DNA from: an uncultured bacterium
GTDB lineage: Bacteria; Verrucomicrobiota; Kiritimatiellia; RFP12; UBA1067
Direction of reading: 5' to 3'
Assembly (NCBI GenBank): GCA_946401765.1
Contig: CAMIVJ010000075.1
Coordinates: 1-10,054 of the forward strand
DNA: 10,054 nucleotides
The notes under the pieces are model-generated. The model was not told where the DNA came from, ran no database searches, and saw nothing but the letters and a program-made list of their open reading frames with translations. The position numbers and the translations under genes are program-made. Shown here piece after piece: positions 1 through 9,000 of the stretch. Numbering within the stretch: position 1 is the first letter of the stretch; the number at the start of each line of letters is the position of its first letter.

Positions 1-168
1 CACGGCCTTGCCGTCTTCGGTGTAGGTGGGCACATTGCCGGTGGCGACGGGCGGAGCCTCAGAGCCGTTCACCATTGCGCCGACGCCCTTGTAGAGCTCG
101 GCATACATGCCACTCACGGAGTCGGCCATAGAGCCGTTGAAGCTCCAGCGGTGCACCAGGTCGCGCGA
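1..168 (-). other. Start of LamG/concanavalin A-like domain in the downstream giant protein
   Basis: Residues 957-1012 read LVHRWSFNG, then MADSVSG, then a loop ending TEDGKAV. This is the usual opening strand and turn of LamG_3-type domains in PVC-group proteins (a LVHRWSFNG..DSVGG pattern). Only about the first quarter of such a domain lies in the window, so the assignment rests on the N-terminal strand pattern. Confidence 0.75.
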
Positions 169-3036
169 GGCGTCCACCTTGCCGCCCGTGATTGCGAGCG
201 TGCCTTCGGCTACGCGCAGTTCGCCGGAGCCCGGCAGGCGCGCAAGGCCGAGAACGCCAGAACCCGTCTTGGTGACCACGCCCTCGGAATATGAAGAAAC
301 CGGAATCTCGCCCGAATAGACGTTGTTGTTGCCCGTGTCGAATGTCAGGCCCGAGGGACCGACTTCAAACGACCTCATGTTGCGGAAGAATTCGAGCAGC
401 GTCTGGTTGTCGCCCAGCGCGCCGAGAGTAGCGTCGTTGAAATAGAACGAACCTCTGCCGTAGGGCTGCGTGAGGAAGGTGGTGTTCAGCCGTGCGCCCG
501 CTTCGACGCTGACTTCGCCCCAGCCGCCTGCCGCCCAGCCCGTGCCCATGCCATGCGTGTTAACCACGGCGTCGCCGCTCAATCTGACGCGGCCAGTTCC
601 GTCTTCGCCCACGATGAAGCCGTAGGCCGAGCAATCTACTGTGCCAGCGGTCATGTTGTAGGCGCCTGCGGATCCGCCGTTGCGGCCAACGCAGAGCCAT
701 CCGGTCACAGTAACTGCGCCGCCGCTCTGCTCGACGCGTCCGTCGCTGTACTTGCCCACCTGGAAATTGCCGTTGATCTGAGCAGTGCCGCCGGAAATCG
801 TGTACAGGCTCTCGGCGGACTTCGCCTCGCCGTTTCCGGGCGCGTTGAACTGGCCCACGTACGATTCGGCAATGCTCGTGAGCGAACCGCCGGTCTGCAC
901 GAACGTGCCGCGTCCCTTCGTGCCGCCCACGCAGAGTCGCGCATTGTTGATTTCGCCGCCGGAGAAGTTGAAAGTGCCCTCAGACCCAACGTTGTATCCG
1001 ATGTTGAGCCTGCGCTCGCCTGTAGTGCCGACCGAAAGAGCGCCGTTCGACATGTTGATCGCGGAACCGCTTCCGCTGCGGCCGGCGTAGAACCAGCCGC
1101 CCGTGCCCACCACGTTCGCGCCGTTGGTGAGATTGATGATGCCGCCAGTCTCGGCAGCCATGTCGAAGAACGTGCTTGACGTGCCCGAACCGAACTCCAC
1201 CTCGCCGCCCTTCACGCACAGATACGGCGCGCGCTGGTCTCCGGTGACGGTGAATCCGCCCGTGAAGCTCACGTCGCCGGAACCCGTCTTGTACAACCAG
1301 CGTGTGCCGTCGGTGGCGCTGATCGGCCCGTCTACGGACACCTTCCCCTCGCCGGGCGCGTCGAGAGTCACGTCGCCGTTCGTCATCGTGATGGGATTCG
1401 CGAGAGACATCGAGCTTTCGGCGCCACGCGCGTCAAGCACGATGCGGCTAGGTTTCAGGTTGTCGGTCGTGCCAGGCACGATTGTGGTGTCGACGGAGCC
1501 TAGCATGATCGCGGTTGCGCCTTCAAGCGCGGTGAAGCCATATTCGTTCGCACCCTCTGCCACGCTGAACTCCCCCGCGCCGGTGCCAATCGGAAGCACG
1601 GCGCTCTCCAATGGCGCCCAGGTTCCGGAGAGAATCTTGAGCGGCGACGCCGCCGGGAGCCCCTGGCCGCGCTTCGCGGCGAGCGTTCCGCCTTCAATGC
1701 GCGTTTCGCCGCCCCATGTGTTGCTTCCTGTGAGCGTGAGGGTGTTGGGACCCGTCTTCGTGAAAGTTGCGTCCGCGCCGAGCGTTATGTCGGCATCCCA
1801 TGTGACGTCGCCCTCGCTCGTGTCGATGCCAAAGCCTGCGTCCTGAACGGCCGCGATGCGCGCCGCAAGCGCGCTCACCATGTCCTGCGGGAACGTGGCG
1901 CCCACAGCGACAGCGGCGCCTGGCGCGATCTCGAGCTTGTCCGCGCCAAGCGACGGAAGCGCGTTCTCCACCCTCAGAACGAGCGTTCCCTCTAGCACCC
2001 TCATCTTGCCCTTGAACGTGTTCGCGGCGGCAAGAACGAGCGTGCCGCCGCCAGTCTTCACAAGGTCGCCGCCCGTGGCGTCGGGATGCGCCTCGATCGG
2101 CTTGAGGATCGTCGCGGACTTTCCGGCGGGCACGTTGATCGTTCCGCCTCCGTCCTTCACGTACACGTGGTCGAGCGTGGTCTTGATGAACTCGCCCTGC
2201 ACGGCAGGCACGCCGTTGTACACGAGCGTGCCGCCGTCGAAGTTGAACTCGCCCGCGGTGCCGTTGTACTGCGGCTGCTTGTCGATGATTGCCACCTTGA
2301 TGGTGCCGCCCGTCTTGAGGTTCACCTGCGAGCATCCGTTCACGCCAAGCCGACCCTGCGTCTCAAGCGTACCGCTACCGCTCACGTTCAGCGTGCCCTT
2401 GCCCGCTTCGCCCACGATCGTGCCGTAAGTTGTGCCGGTGCCGCTCAAGAATCTGCCGCCCGTGAGGTTGTAAACGCCCACGCCGCCTTCGTATCGGCCT
2501 ATAACGAACCAGATGCTCACGCTCATCTCTCCGCCGAGCTGGTCGAAGACGCCCCTTCCCCTACCTCCCACATGGCCTGTGCCCGTCACACGCAGCTCGC
2601 CTGCCTCAAACCTGTAAGTCGAGTCGACGGTGGACGCCTCTCCGCCAACCGCGAAGTTGGGATCCGCCGCCTGCGTCACCAACAGTATGCCGCCTGTCTG
2701 CACAACGTCGCCCGCCGCATTGCTTTTTGGCGATGCCACGTAGAACCTTGCCGGCTTGAAGTTGCCGCTCTGCATGAGGAACGTCGCAGGGGAGGCAGCG
2801 CCGTTTTCCGTGCTTCCGAGGTTGAAGCGCCCAACCACCTGCTCCTGGTCGGCGGCGCCGTCGAACGTGAGCTCGGCTCCTGCCTCCACGTTCACGGTGT
2901 CGCCCGCCTCCGGCAGCGCGCCCGCAGCCCACGCGGTCGGATCCAAATACCTTCCCGTGCCGGTGAACGCAACGTCAGCGGCCAGGCATACGTCTGCAAC
3001 GCACGCGCCAACTACGGCCAGCAGAACTTTTTTCAT
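1..3036 (-). CDS. Secreted beta-solenoid repeat protein with autotransporter-associated repeats and LamG domain (partial)
   Basis: The frame is open from the ATG at 3036 to the left edge, giving 1012 residues without the C-terminus. The start is supported by AAGGAGA four bases upstream and by a Sec signal peptide (MKK, then a hydrophobic run to about residue 19, cleavage near CLA-A). Residues 24-50 form the W...P..GD entry motif common at the start of such proteins. Residues 157-236 and 650-850 hold short glycine-rich solenoid repeats. Residues 262-354, 422-452 and 861-950 carry autotransporter-associated beta-strand repeats; the clearest has LVKTGGGTLVL followed by NTFKG and GTLVL. From residue 957 (LVHRWSFNG) a LamG/concanavalin A-like domain begins and is cut by the window edge. 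Known for the family: exported, elongated, beta-helical surface or secreted proteins. Inferred: an adhesin or glycan-binding surface protein. It lies 46 bases downstream of the larger paralogue, so it is probably in the same transcript. No catalytic motif was seen. Whether it ends in a sorting signal cannot be seen here. Confidence 0.93.
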   Translation of the reverse strand, partial: MKKVLLAVVGACVADVCLAADVAFTGTGRYLDPTAWAAGALPEAGDTVNVEAGAELTFDGAADQEQVVGRFNLGSTENGAASPATFLMQSGNFKPARFYVASPKSNAAGDVVQTGGILLVTQAADPNFAVGGEASTVDSTYRFEAGELRVTGTGHVGGRGRGVFDQLGGEMSVSIWFVIGRYEGGVGVYNLTGGRFLSGTGTTYGTIVGEAGKGTLNVSGSGTLETQGRLGVNGCSQVNLKTGGTIKVAIIDKQPQYNGTAGEFNFDGGTLVYNGVPAVQGEFIKTTLDHVYVKDGGGTINVPAGKSATILKPIEAHPDATGGDLVKTGGGTLVLAAANTFKGKMRVLEGTLVLRVENALPSLGADKLEIAPGAAVAVGATFPQDMVSALAARIAAVQDAGFGIDTSEGDVTWDADITLGADATFTKTGPNTLTLTGSNTWGGETRIEGGTLAAKRGQGLPAASPLKILSGTWAPLESAVLPIGTGAGEFSVAEGANEYGFTALEGATAIMLGSVDTTIVPGTTDNLKPSRIVLDARGAESSMSLANPITMTNGDVTLDAPGEGKVSVDGPISATDGTRWLYKTGSGDVSFTGGFTVTGDQRAPYLCVKGGEVEFGSGTSSTFFDMAAETGGIINLTNGANVVGTGGWFYAGRSGSGSAINMSNGALSVGTTGERRLNIGYNVGSEGTFNFSGGEINNARLCVGGTKGRGTFVQTGGSLTSIAESYVGQFNAPGNGEAKSAESLYTISGGTAQINGNFQVGKYSDGRVEQSGGAVTVTGWLCVGRNGGSAGAYNMTAGTVDCSAYGFIVGEDGTGRVRLSGDAVVNTHGMGTGWAAGGWGEVSVEAGARLNTTFLTQPYGRGSFYFNDATLGALGDNQTLLEFFRNMRSFEVGPSGLTFDTGNNNVYSGEIPVSSYSEGVVTKTGSGVLGLARLPGSGELRVAEGTLAITGGKVDASRDLVHRWSFNGSMADSVSGMYAELYKGVGAMVNGSEAPPVATGNVPTYTEDGKAV
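187..456 (-). repeat. Autotransporter-type cassette, downstream gene copy B
   Basis: Residues 861-950 show the cassette order: an F-x-F-N-D-A-T strand, a helix-like linker with LLEFF, the FEVGPSGL turn, and the strands VVTKTGSGVLGL and GELRVAEGTLAI. It lacks the usual N-T-Y-T-G segment between the last two strands, so it is a diverged copy. It sits directly before the LamG domain. Confidence 0.7.
487..1089 (-). repeat. Short glycine-rich beta-solenoid repeat array, block 2
   Basis: Residues 650-850 contain about eight units of roughly 22-34 residues with the pattern G-x-G-x-Y/F-N-x-S/T-G-G, about ten residues, then V-G-R/E/Q/K. Visible units begin SAINMSNGA, GTFNFSGGE, GTFVQTGGS, LYTISGGT, GRVEQSGGA, GAYNMTAGT, GRVRLSGDA and GEVSVEAGA. 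The repeat is at protein level; the DNA copies are diverged and not tandem-identical. The pattern is well known in bacterial secreted and autotransporter-like beta-helix proteins, with each unit expected to be one solenoid turn. Confidence 0.8.
1681..1773 (-). repeat. Autotransporter-associated beta-strand repeat, canonical short copy
   Basis: Residues 422-452 match the classic repeat closely: TFTKTGPNTLTLTG, then SNTWGG, then TRIEGGTLAA. This is the K-T-G-x-x-T-L-x-L-x-G-x-N-T-x-x-G...G-T-L pattern of the autotransporter-associated repeat family, and is the clearest example in the window. Confidence 0.88.
1975..2253 (-). repeat. Autotransporter-type cassette, downstream gene copy A
   Basis: Residues 262-354 give a full cassette: FNFDGGTLVYNG, a linker, VYVKDGGGTINV, then LVKTGGGTLVLAAANTFKG and a closing LEGTLVL. 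It aligns by motif order with three cassettes in the upstream gene and copy B in this gene. Confidence 0.85.
2329..2568 (-). repeat. Short glycine-rich beta-solenoid repeat array, block 1
   Basis: Residues 157-236 hold three units of the same kind as block 2, with the cores RGVFDQLGGE, GVYNLTGGR and GTLNVSGSGT, separated by VIGR or VGE-type tips. The autotransporter-type cassettes lie between the two blocks, so the protein alternates between two kinds of beta-helical turn. Confidence 0.75.
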
Positions 3037-3082
3037 GATGTCTCCTTGTGTTCGTTGTTTATGCTTCAAAGCGAAATGAATT
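3037..3082. other. 46-base intergenic spacer within probable operon
   Basis: Short gap between the stop of the upstream giant gene and the start of the downstream one. It contains the downstream ribosome binding site and no convincing terminator: there is no long GC-rich stem followed by a T run on the minus strand. This supports co-transcription from the promoter near 9116. Confidence 0.7.
3041..3047 (-). promoter_or_regulatory. Ribosome binding site of the downstream giant gene
   Basis: AAGGAGA on the minus strand, four bases before ATG 3036. It is a strong Shine-Dalgarno match and fixes the start of a frame that immediately encodes a signal peptide. Confidence 0.85.
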
Positions 3083-6000
3083 CTAGCGAAGGATGAGGAA
3101 GAAGCCGGGACGCTGCCCGTACATCAGCCATCCGGCCTCGTAGAAATAGTGGTTGCCGTCGGCGTCGCGCGTCTTCATGTCGACGCCGACGAAGGACGGC
3201 GCGCCCATCACGCGCACCGAGGTGCGTCCCTGCGGCAGCTCGGGACTTTCGAACGTGGCGCCAGACTCGAACACCACAGGACCCGCAAAAGAGCGTCCCG
3301 CGGCGGCAAGCCTTGTGCCGTTCTTTATCGTGGTCGTGCCGGTGTACTTCTGGTCCTTGCTCACCGTGAACGTGCCTCCGTTGACCGTCACTCCGCCCGG
3401 GCCCGCGAGTGACGTTGTGATTCCCGTCTCATGGGCGTTGAGGAACGTTATTCCGCCGGGTCCCAGCACGAACGGATCGTTGGCGCCGGCGTAGATGGAG
3501 CAGTTGAAGAAGTCGGCGTTGTCCACCATGTTGTCGATCTGAACTCCATCGAGACGAGCCTCCCACGAGTTGATGTTCCTCACAACGAAGCCCTGTATCT
3601 TGAGCGTGCCGCCCACCATCTCGAAGTCGGCGTTCGAGCGCGCGGGGAATGTCTCGGTGCGGTCGTGGCCGCCGAAGATGAAGCCGGCGAGGAACCAGGT
3701 GTTCGTGAGCGCCACATGCGCTTCGCCTCCGCCGCGGCCCACCATGAACAGCTTGTGGTAGGAGTTGAAGTCAATCCTGCCGCCTTCGCCGTGGATGATG
3801 CCGGTGCAGCCGTTCAGGCCAAGCTCCGTGGAATGGGAGTCCACATGGTAGAAGCCGTTGTTCGACACCTCCACTATGGCCTTTGCGCAGGCGCCGTCTC
3901 CAATGTAGGCGTTGTCCCACAGCGAATGCTCGTTGAGCTCGCCGCCGTCCTTGATCGTGAGGCGCATCGTATCGCCCACGGCCGGCATGCTCATGCAGAA
4001 GCTGCCCTGCGTCTTTCCGTCGGCGCCAGGGATGTTCAGCACGCCGCCTGCGCCGATCGTCATGTCGCCGCGCGGCATGACGTATCCGGACGCCGTGAGG
4101 TTGATCGTGCCGTTCACGAGCTCGAATCCGCCGTAGAAGAGATTGTCGCCGTTCGCGGGCGTGATAGTCACGGCCTGCGTGGCACCGCCAAGGTCGAGGC
4201 GTCCGGCGAGGCGCAGGGCGTCGGCAGTGGCGACGAGCGGATTCGTGCGCGCGTCGTCGGGAATGCCGCGCAGCTCGAGCGCGCCGCCCGCAAGGTCGAA
4301 CATGCCGCCCGGCACGCGGTCGTGCAGCACCGCCGTGCCCTCGCCGCCCTTCACGAATAGCGCGCCCGCCTCAAGCTGCAGGCCGCCAGCGAAGTCGATG
4401 TCGCCCGTGCCGCCCACGTTGAAGTACATTCCCCTGCTCACCACCGGCATGTTGAACGTCTGCACGCTTTCGGAGAGGTTCGTCACGCCGCGCAGATCGA
4501 TCGGATTGCCCTCGAACGTGAACGCGCCCGCACCCTCCGGGAACTGCATGCTGAGAAGCGAGAGAGAGGCGTAGTCGTTTGTGGCGACTCCGCCCGACGC
4601 AAGCGGGAAGATAGCCCAGTCGGACCCATTTGGCGCCACGTTACCCGTCCAGTTGGCGTCCGTCGAGAAGAGAGAGTCGCCTCCCGCGTTGCTCCACGTG
4701 CGCCCTTCCGGATTGATCATGCCGAAGAGCCTTCCGTTGATCACCACCAGGTTGAGTCCGTTTACGGCGATCTTCTCGACGTCCTCTTCGCTCCATCCCG
4801 TCTGGTTCGGGAAGAGGTCGTACGCCATGCCGCGCGTCACGTCCACGTCGTATGTGACGTCGATGCGGAACGGATTCTCCTTCGTGGCAGTGATCGCGGC
4901 CACGGGGAGCGGCGAAAGCCCCGTGAACCCGTTCGCGCCCAGCCTGGCGATCACCGCGCCGCCGCTTGCCAGCACCGCTCCGGACGACGCAAATGTCTGC
5001 CCGTTGAAGTCGACAGGCCCCTCGATCACGAACTGACCCGTGAACGTCTGCGGCGCCGTGAACCTCAGCATTGCCGCGCCTTTCTTCGTGAGCGAGCCCT
5101 CTCCTCCGATCGACGTCGTCACCGCCACCGCATGCTCGTTCGAGATGGTGAATCCTCCTTCGCCTATCGAGAACACCTCCACGCCCGTCAGCGACGAGCC
5201 GATGAAGTCGTTGAGGTTCGCGTTCACGGACGCCATGGTCGCGCCGTCGAACACGACGCGCGTGTCGTCGCGGTCGTTGAACGCGAAGATGCGGTTCGCC
5301 TCCACAAGCGCCCCCTCGCCGAAGTTCAGGTGGTAGTATCCCGCGCGCTGCGTGGTGTCGTCCGCTCCAAGGTCGAGGCTCCTCGCCACGTACACGCGGG
5401 CGTTGCGCACGTTGAGCGTGCACTCCACGCTCGTTGGATGCTGCGTGTTCTCGCGGCCGAACGTGAAGTTGCTTCCCACCTCGAGAAGCGCCCCGTCAAC
5501 TACGTCTATCGTCGTGCGCGCGACGTCGAGAACGCGCCTGTTTGACGCGGCGCAGTAGAAGTTGTCGCCGAAGCGCGCCGTGGCCGAGTTGGTTACGACG
5601 AAGTTCAGGTAGCCCGTGCCGTCGCAGTTGAACCAGCTGGTCGCCGAGCCGAGCGAGAGCGTGCCGCCGTCAAGGAGCAGCGTGTACTGCTCGCCGTCCT
5701 CAGGCACGTTGAAGTCTGCGTAGTTCGGACCCGACACCACGGCCCTTTCGCCGATCGTCCACACGCGCGGCATGTGCGCGCCGGGATTGAACGCCTCGTC
5801 CGTGTTCAGAAACGCGCCGTTGTAGAATCCAACCACGCCGTCCGCCGACAGGTCGGCCGCGGTGAAGCCGAAGGAATTTCCGCCGAGGTCGAGTCCGCCA
5901 GACTCCAGCACGATTCCGTTCTCGATGGACTGCGTGACCTTGAGCGTTCCGTCGCCGCGCTTCACAAACGAACTGCCGAACGGCGCATCGACTATGAGCG

Positions 6001-9000
6001 TCTTGCCGGCCGCCACGTCAATGTACTCGCTCACCTTGAGTGTGGGCCGCTCCGGCAGGTTGTATTCGATGTCCCACGTGCCGGCAAGGACCATGCGCAA
6101 CTCGGTCACATTCTCCTCGAGGCGTCGGTCGAGAAGCACCCACGTTCCGGCCGTCTCGTCGTAGCCAAGCACCTCCCAGTTGAATGGGTCGCGGTCCTGC
6201 GAGTCGTTCGCCGTGTACCAGCGGTAGCGCGTGAGCGCGAACGGCTCGTCGTACACGAAGTCGAGGTAGCAGAGCGCCTTTTGGGCGTCGGTGCGGGCGT
6301 TTCCGCCGCGGCGGTCTAGCCACTTGGTGCCGGTCTTGCCGTCTGCGGCGAGATCGGGACTCTCGTTGCCGGGGTAGTTGCCGTTGGTGATGCCAAGATC
6401 CGTCTTGTCCCATTCAAGTCTCGCAGGGGGCATCTTCGTCCAGCCGTCGTAGAACTCGATCTCGGAGAGCTGCATCATGTCGTTGTTGGACTTCGTGCCG
6501 AACACGTGGAAGCGGAACCTGCGGAACTTCGGCGTGGGGTCCACCCACTCGTCGACCGTGATGCGCGCGTTGGCCGTAGCCGTGAGCGTGCCCACCGTGA
6601 ATGCGCGGTCGAGATGTGCCACGTCTCCGTCGTGCGCGAAGACGGCATTGTCGCCCGAGGTGAACTGCTCGCCGTTCCATCCGTCGCCGCTCCAGTTGCC
6701 GTTGGAATCGCCTCCCGTCCACTCATGGGTGCTGAAGGAGTGCGTGATCATGAGCGCGCCAGAGTCGGAAACGGAGAGCACGTAGCCCTCTTCGGCGCAG
6801 ACGACCTTCGCAAGGTCGGCCTGCGAGAATCCGCCAGAGACGAGCGTGTAGGGCGTATTGACCGGCAGCGCAGAAAGAACGTTCGGCGCAAGCACGGCTG
6901 GGTTCTCGGCGGTCGAGCTGAGTATGACGGTGCCGCCTTGGTCGAGCGTGAAAGAGTCGACGCCGTCGGAGGAAACGTCGAAGTTGAGGCGCACGCCCTC
7001 TCCCAGCTTGAGCGTGCTCACGCGGCGAGTCTCGGTTTTGCCGTTGTCGAAGAGATGCAGCGTGCCGCCGTTGATGGCAACAGTGATGACCTCGTTCGTG
7101 AAGACTACGTCGGAGAAGTTTACCGTGCCGCCGTTCATCTCTATGCCGCCCGCGGCAAACGTGAGAGTGCGGCCGGACGTGTTGTTGATCGTGCCCTCAT
7201 CGCAGACGAGACGACCAGTGAAGAACTGGTCGTAGCTGACGTCGATCTTGTCCCTGCCGCGTTTGACGAGCGGACCCTCGCCGCGCATCGAGCCCTTCAG
7301 CACCGTGTTGTGCTGGGTGAGCACCACGAGGCCTCTCGGACCTAGAACGAATGGGGCGTCCGTGCGGTCAACGTGCTGCATGATGAAGTCGCTAGAATTG
7401 GCGCGGCTTTCGTAGATGGCGTTGTCGAAGTACACAGTCACGTCGCTTCGGTCGCGCCCCACCCAGATGCGCTGCGCCCAAATGTACGCGTCCACGAACC
7501 TTCCCTCGTAGCGGCCCGTCGCGAGCGGCAGCGAGCTGCCCGCGGGATGGTCGGCAGGAAGAGCTGCGTCGGTGCCGAAGTCGAGGATGCTGTTCACGTG
7601 GATCGAGGCGTTCGTCACGAACAGCAGCCCGTATGGATTCACCGCGAACTTCGTGTTGCGTCTGCCAAAGTTAAGCTCGCCGTTTGAATAGAGATTGCCC
7701 CCGTCGCTCACCACGATCTCGCACCGCGGCGACTGGCATACGGCGTCGTTCGACGCGACTGCCCACAATGCGCCGTTGCAGCGGAATTCAGATCCATCGC
7801 CTGTCACTTCGAGACGAGTCAGGCCGAGGTCGTGGTTCTGCAGATAGACATTGCCGACGACCGTGAACCTGCCGCCGTTCTCCAGGCGGATAGTCGATGT
7901 GCGGTCGGAAGAGCTCTCCGGGCTCACGACGAACATTGCGGGCGTGTTGAAGACGGCGCCAGCGCCTATCACCCACATGTCCGGGGCGTTGTCCATCGGC
8001 TTCCAGTCCGCTTCCGGGAAATTGTAGGTGCCGTCGTAGAACGCGACGTTCGTCTCGCGCACGACGATGTTCTGGCTGAAACTTCCGGCTGCACCCGCAA
8101 GGCTTAGAGATCCCTCATGCATCTCCACGCCGGCCGGCAGGGCAGCGGACGCAACGAGCCGCCCGAGGCCAGTCTTCTTCACGCGGCTCTTCGGCGCGAA
8201 CGTGAGGTAGGCGCTCTGGCCTTCAGCCACTTCGATCTCGTCCACGCCCAGGCCCGACATGTACTTGATGTTGCCAGTGTAGGCAAGCGCCTTGCGGTTG
8301 TCAGTGCAGTTGTACCCGCTCACTACCTCGAGGTCCACCCATACCAAGCCGTCGTTGGAGGCCTGCAGACGCCATGCGGCGGGATCGCGCTCCTTCGCAT
8401 CGTTGGCCGTGTACCATTCGTACTTCGTCACGCGCTGCGGATTTGCGAACTCGATCACCGTGTATGTGGCGTCGCGGGTTTCGGCGTCGGTCGCATTGAC
8501 GCGCCCGTCGAGCCACTTCGTGTCCACCGTGCCGTCAACGAGCTTCTCGGGCTTCTCGCCGCTCGGGAACGGCCATGTGGCATTGTCGTAGTTCCAGGTG
8601 GCTCTGCTGTTGTAGGGCGTGGGGTCGTACGATATGCCGCTGCGGTTCTGGGTGATGTCCGCTCCGTTCTCGTCGAAGAGCTTGAGCTCGGAGACCTGCA
8701 TCATGTTGTTTCCCGCGGTCTTCGTGCCTTCGATCTTGAAGCGGAAGAACCTGTACGCCACAGGCTGAAGCTCGCCTGGCACAAGGTCGATCTGGACAGG
8801 CGACAGCGCGCGGATGAAACCCGCCGTAACGTCGGCATCCACCTTCACCTTCTCGGGACTCCCCGCACCCTCCCCCTGGAACACCGCAGTGTCGCCTGCA
8901 GCGAAATAGCCCGAACTCCAGTTGGGTCCGCTCCAAAGGCCTTCAACGGGACCATTCCAGATCTGATAAGCGCCATGCGCCGCGAGCGCGGCCGCAGCCA

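Noticed and set aside
2980..3036. Possible lipoprotein signal (V-G-A-C at residues 9-12) in the downstream giant protein
   Set aside because: The cysteine is too close to the N-terminus and the hydrophobic region continues past it to CLAA, which fits an ordinary signal peptidase I site better.
3037..3082. Weak stem in the intergenic spacer (GCTT/AAGC on the minus strand) as a terminator
   Set aside because: Four pairs with a two-base loop and no T run; not a credible intrinsic terminator.
2086..3096. Plus-strand open frame of 336 codons opposite the start of the downstream giant gene
   Set aside because: Rich in Arg, His, Ala and Val with no domain pattern; it lies fully opposite a gene with signal peptide, ribosome binding site and recognisable repeats. 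It is a shadow caused by strong GC bias at third codon positions.
3431..4360. Plus-strand open frame of 309 codons
   Set aside because: Antisense shadow of module 3, with no recognisable motif or convincing ribosome binding site.
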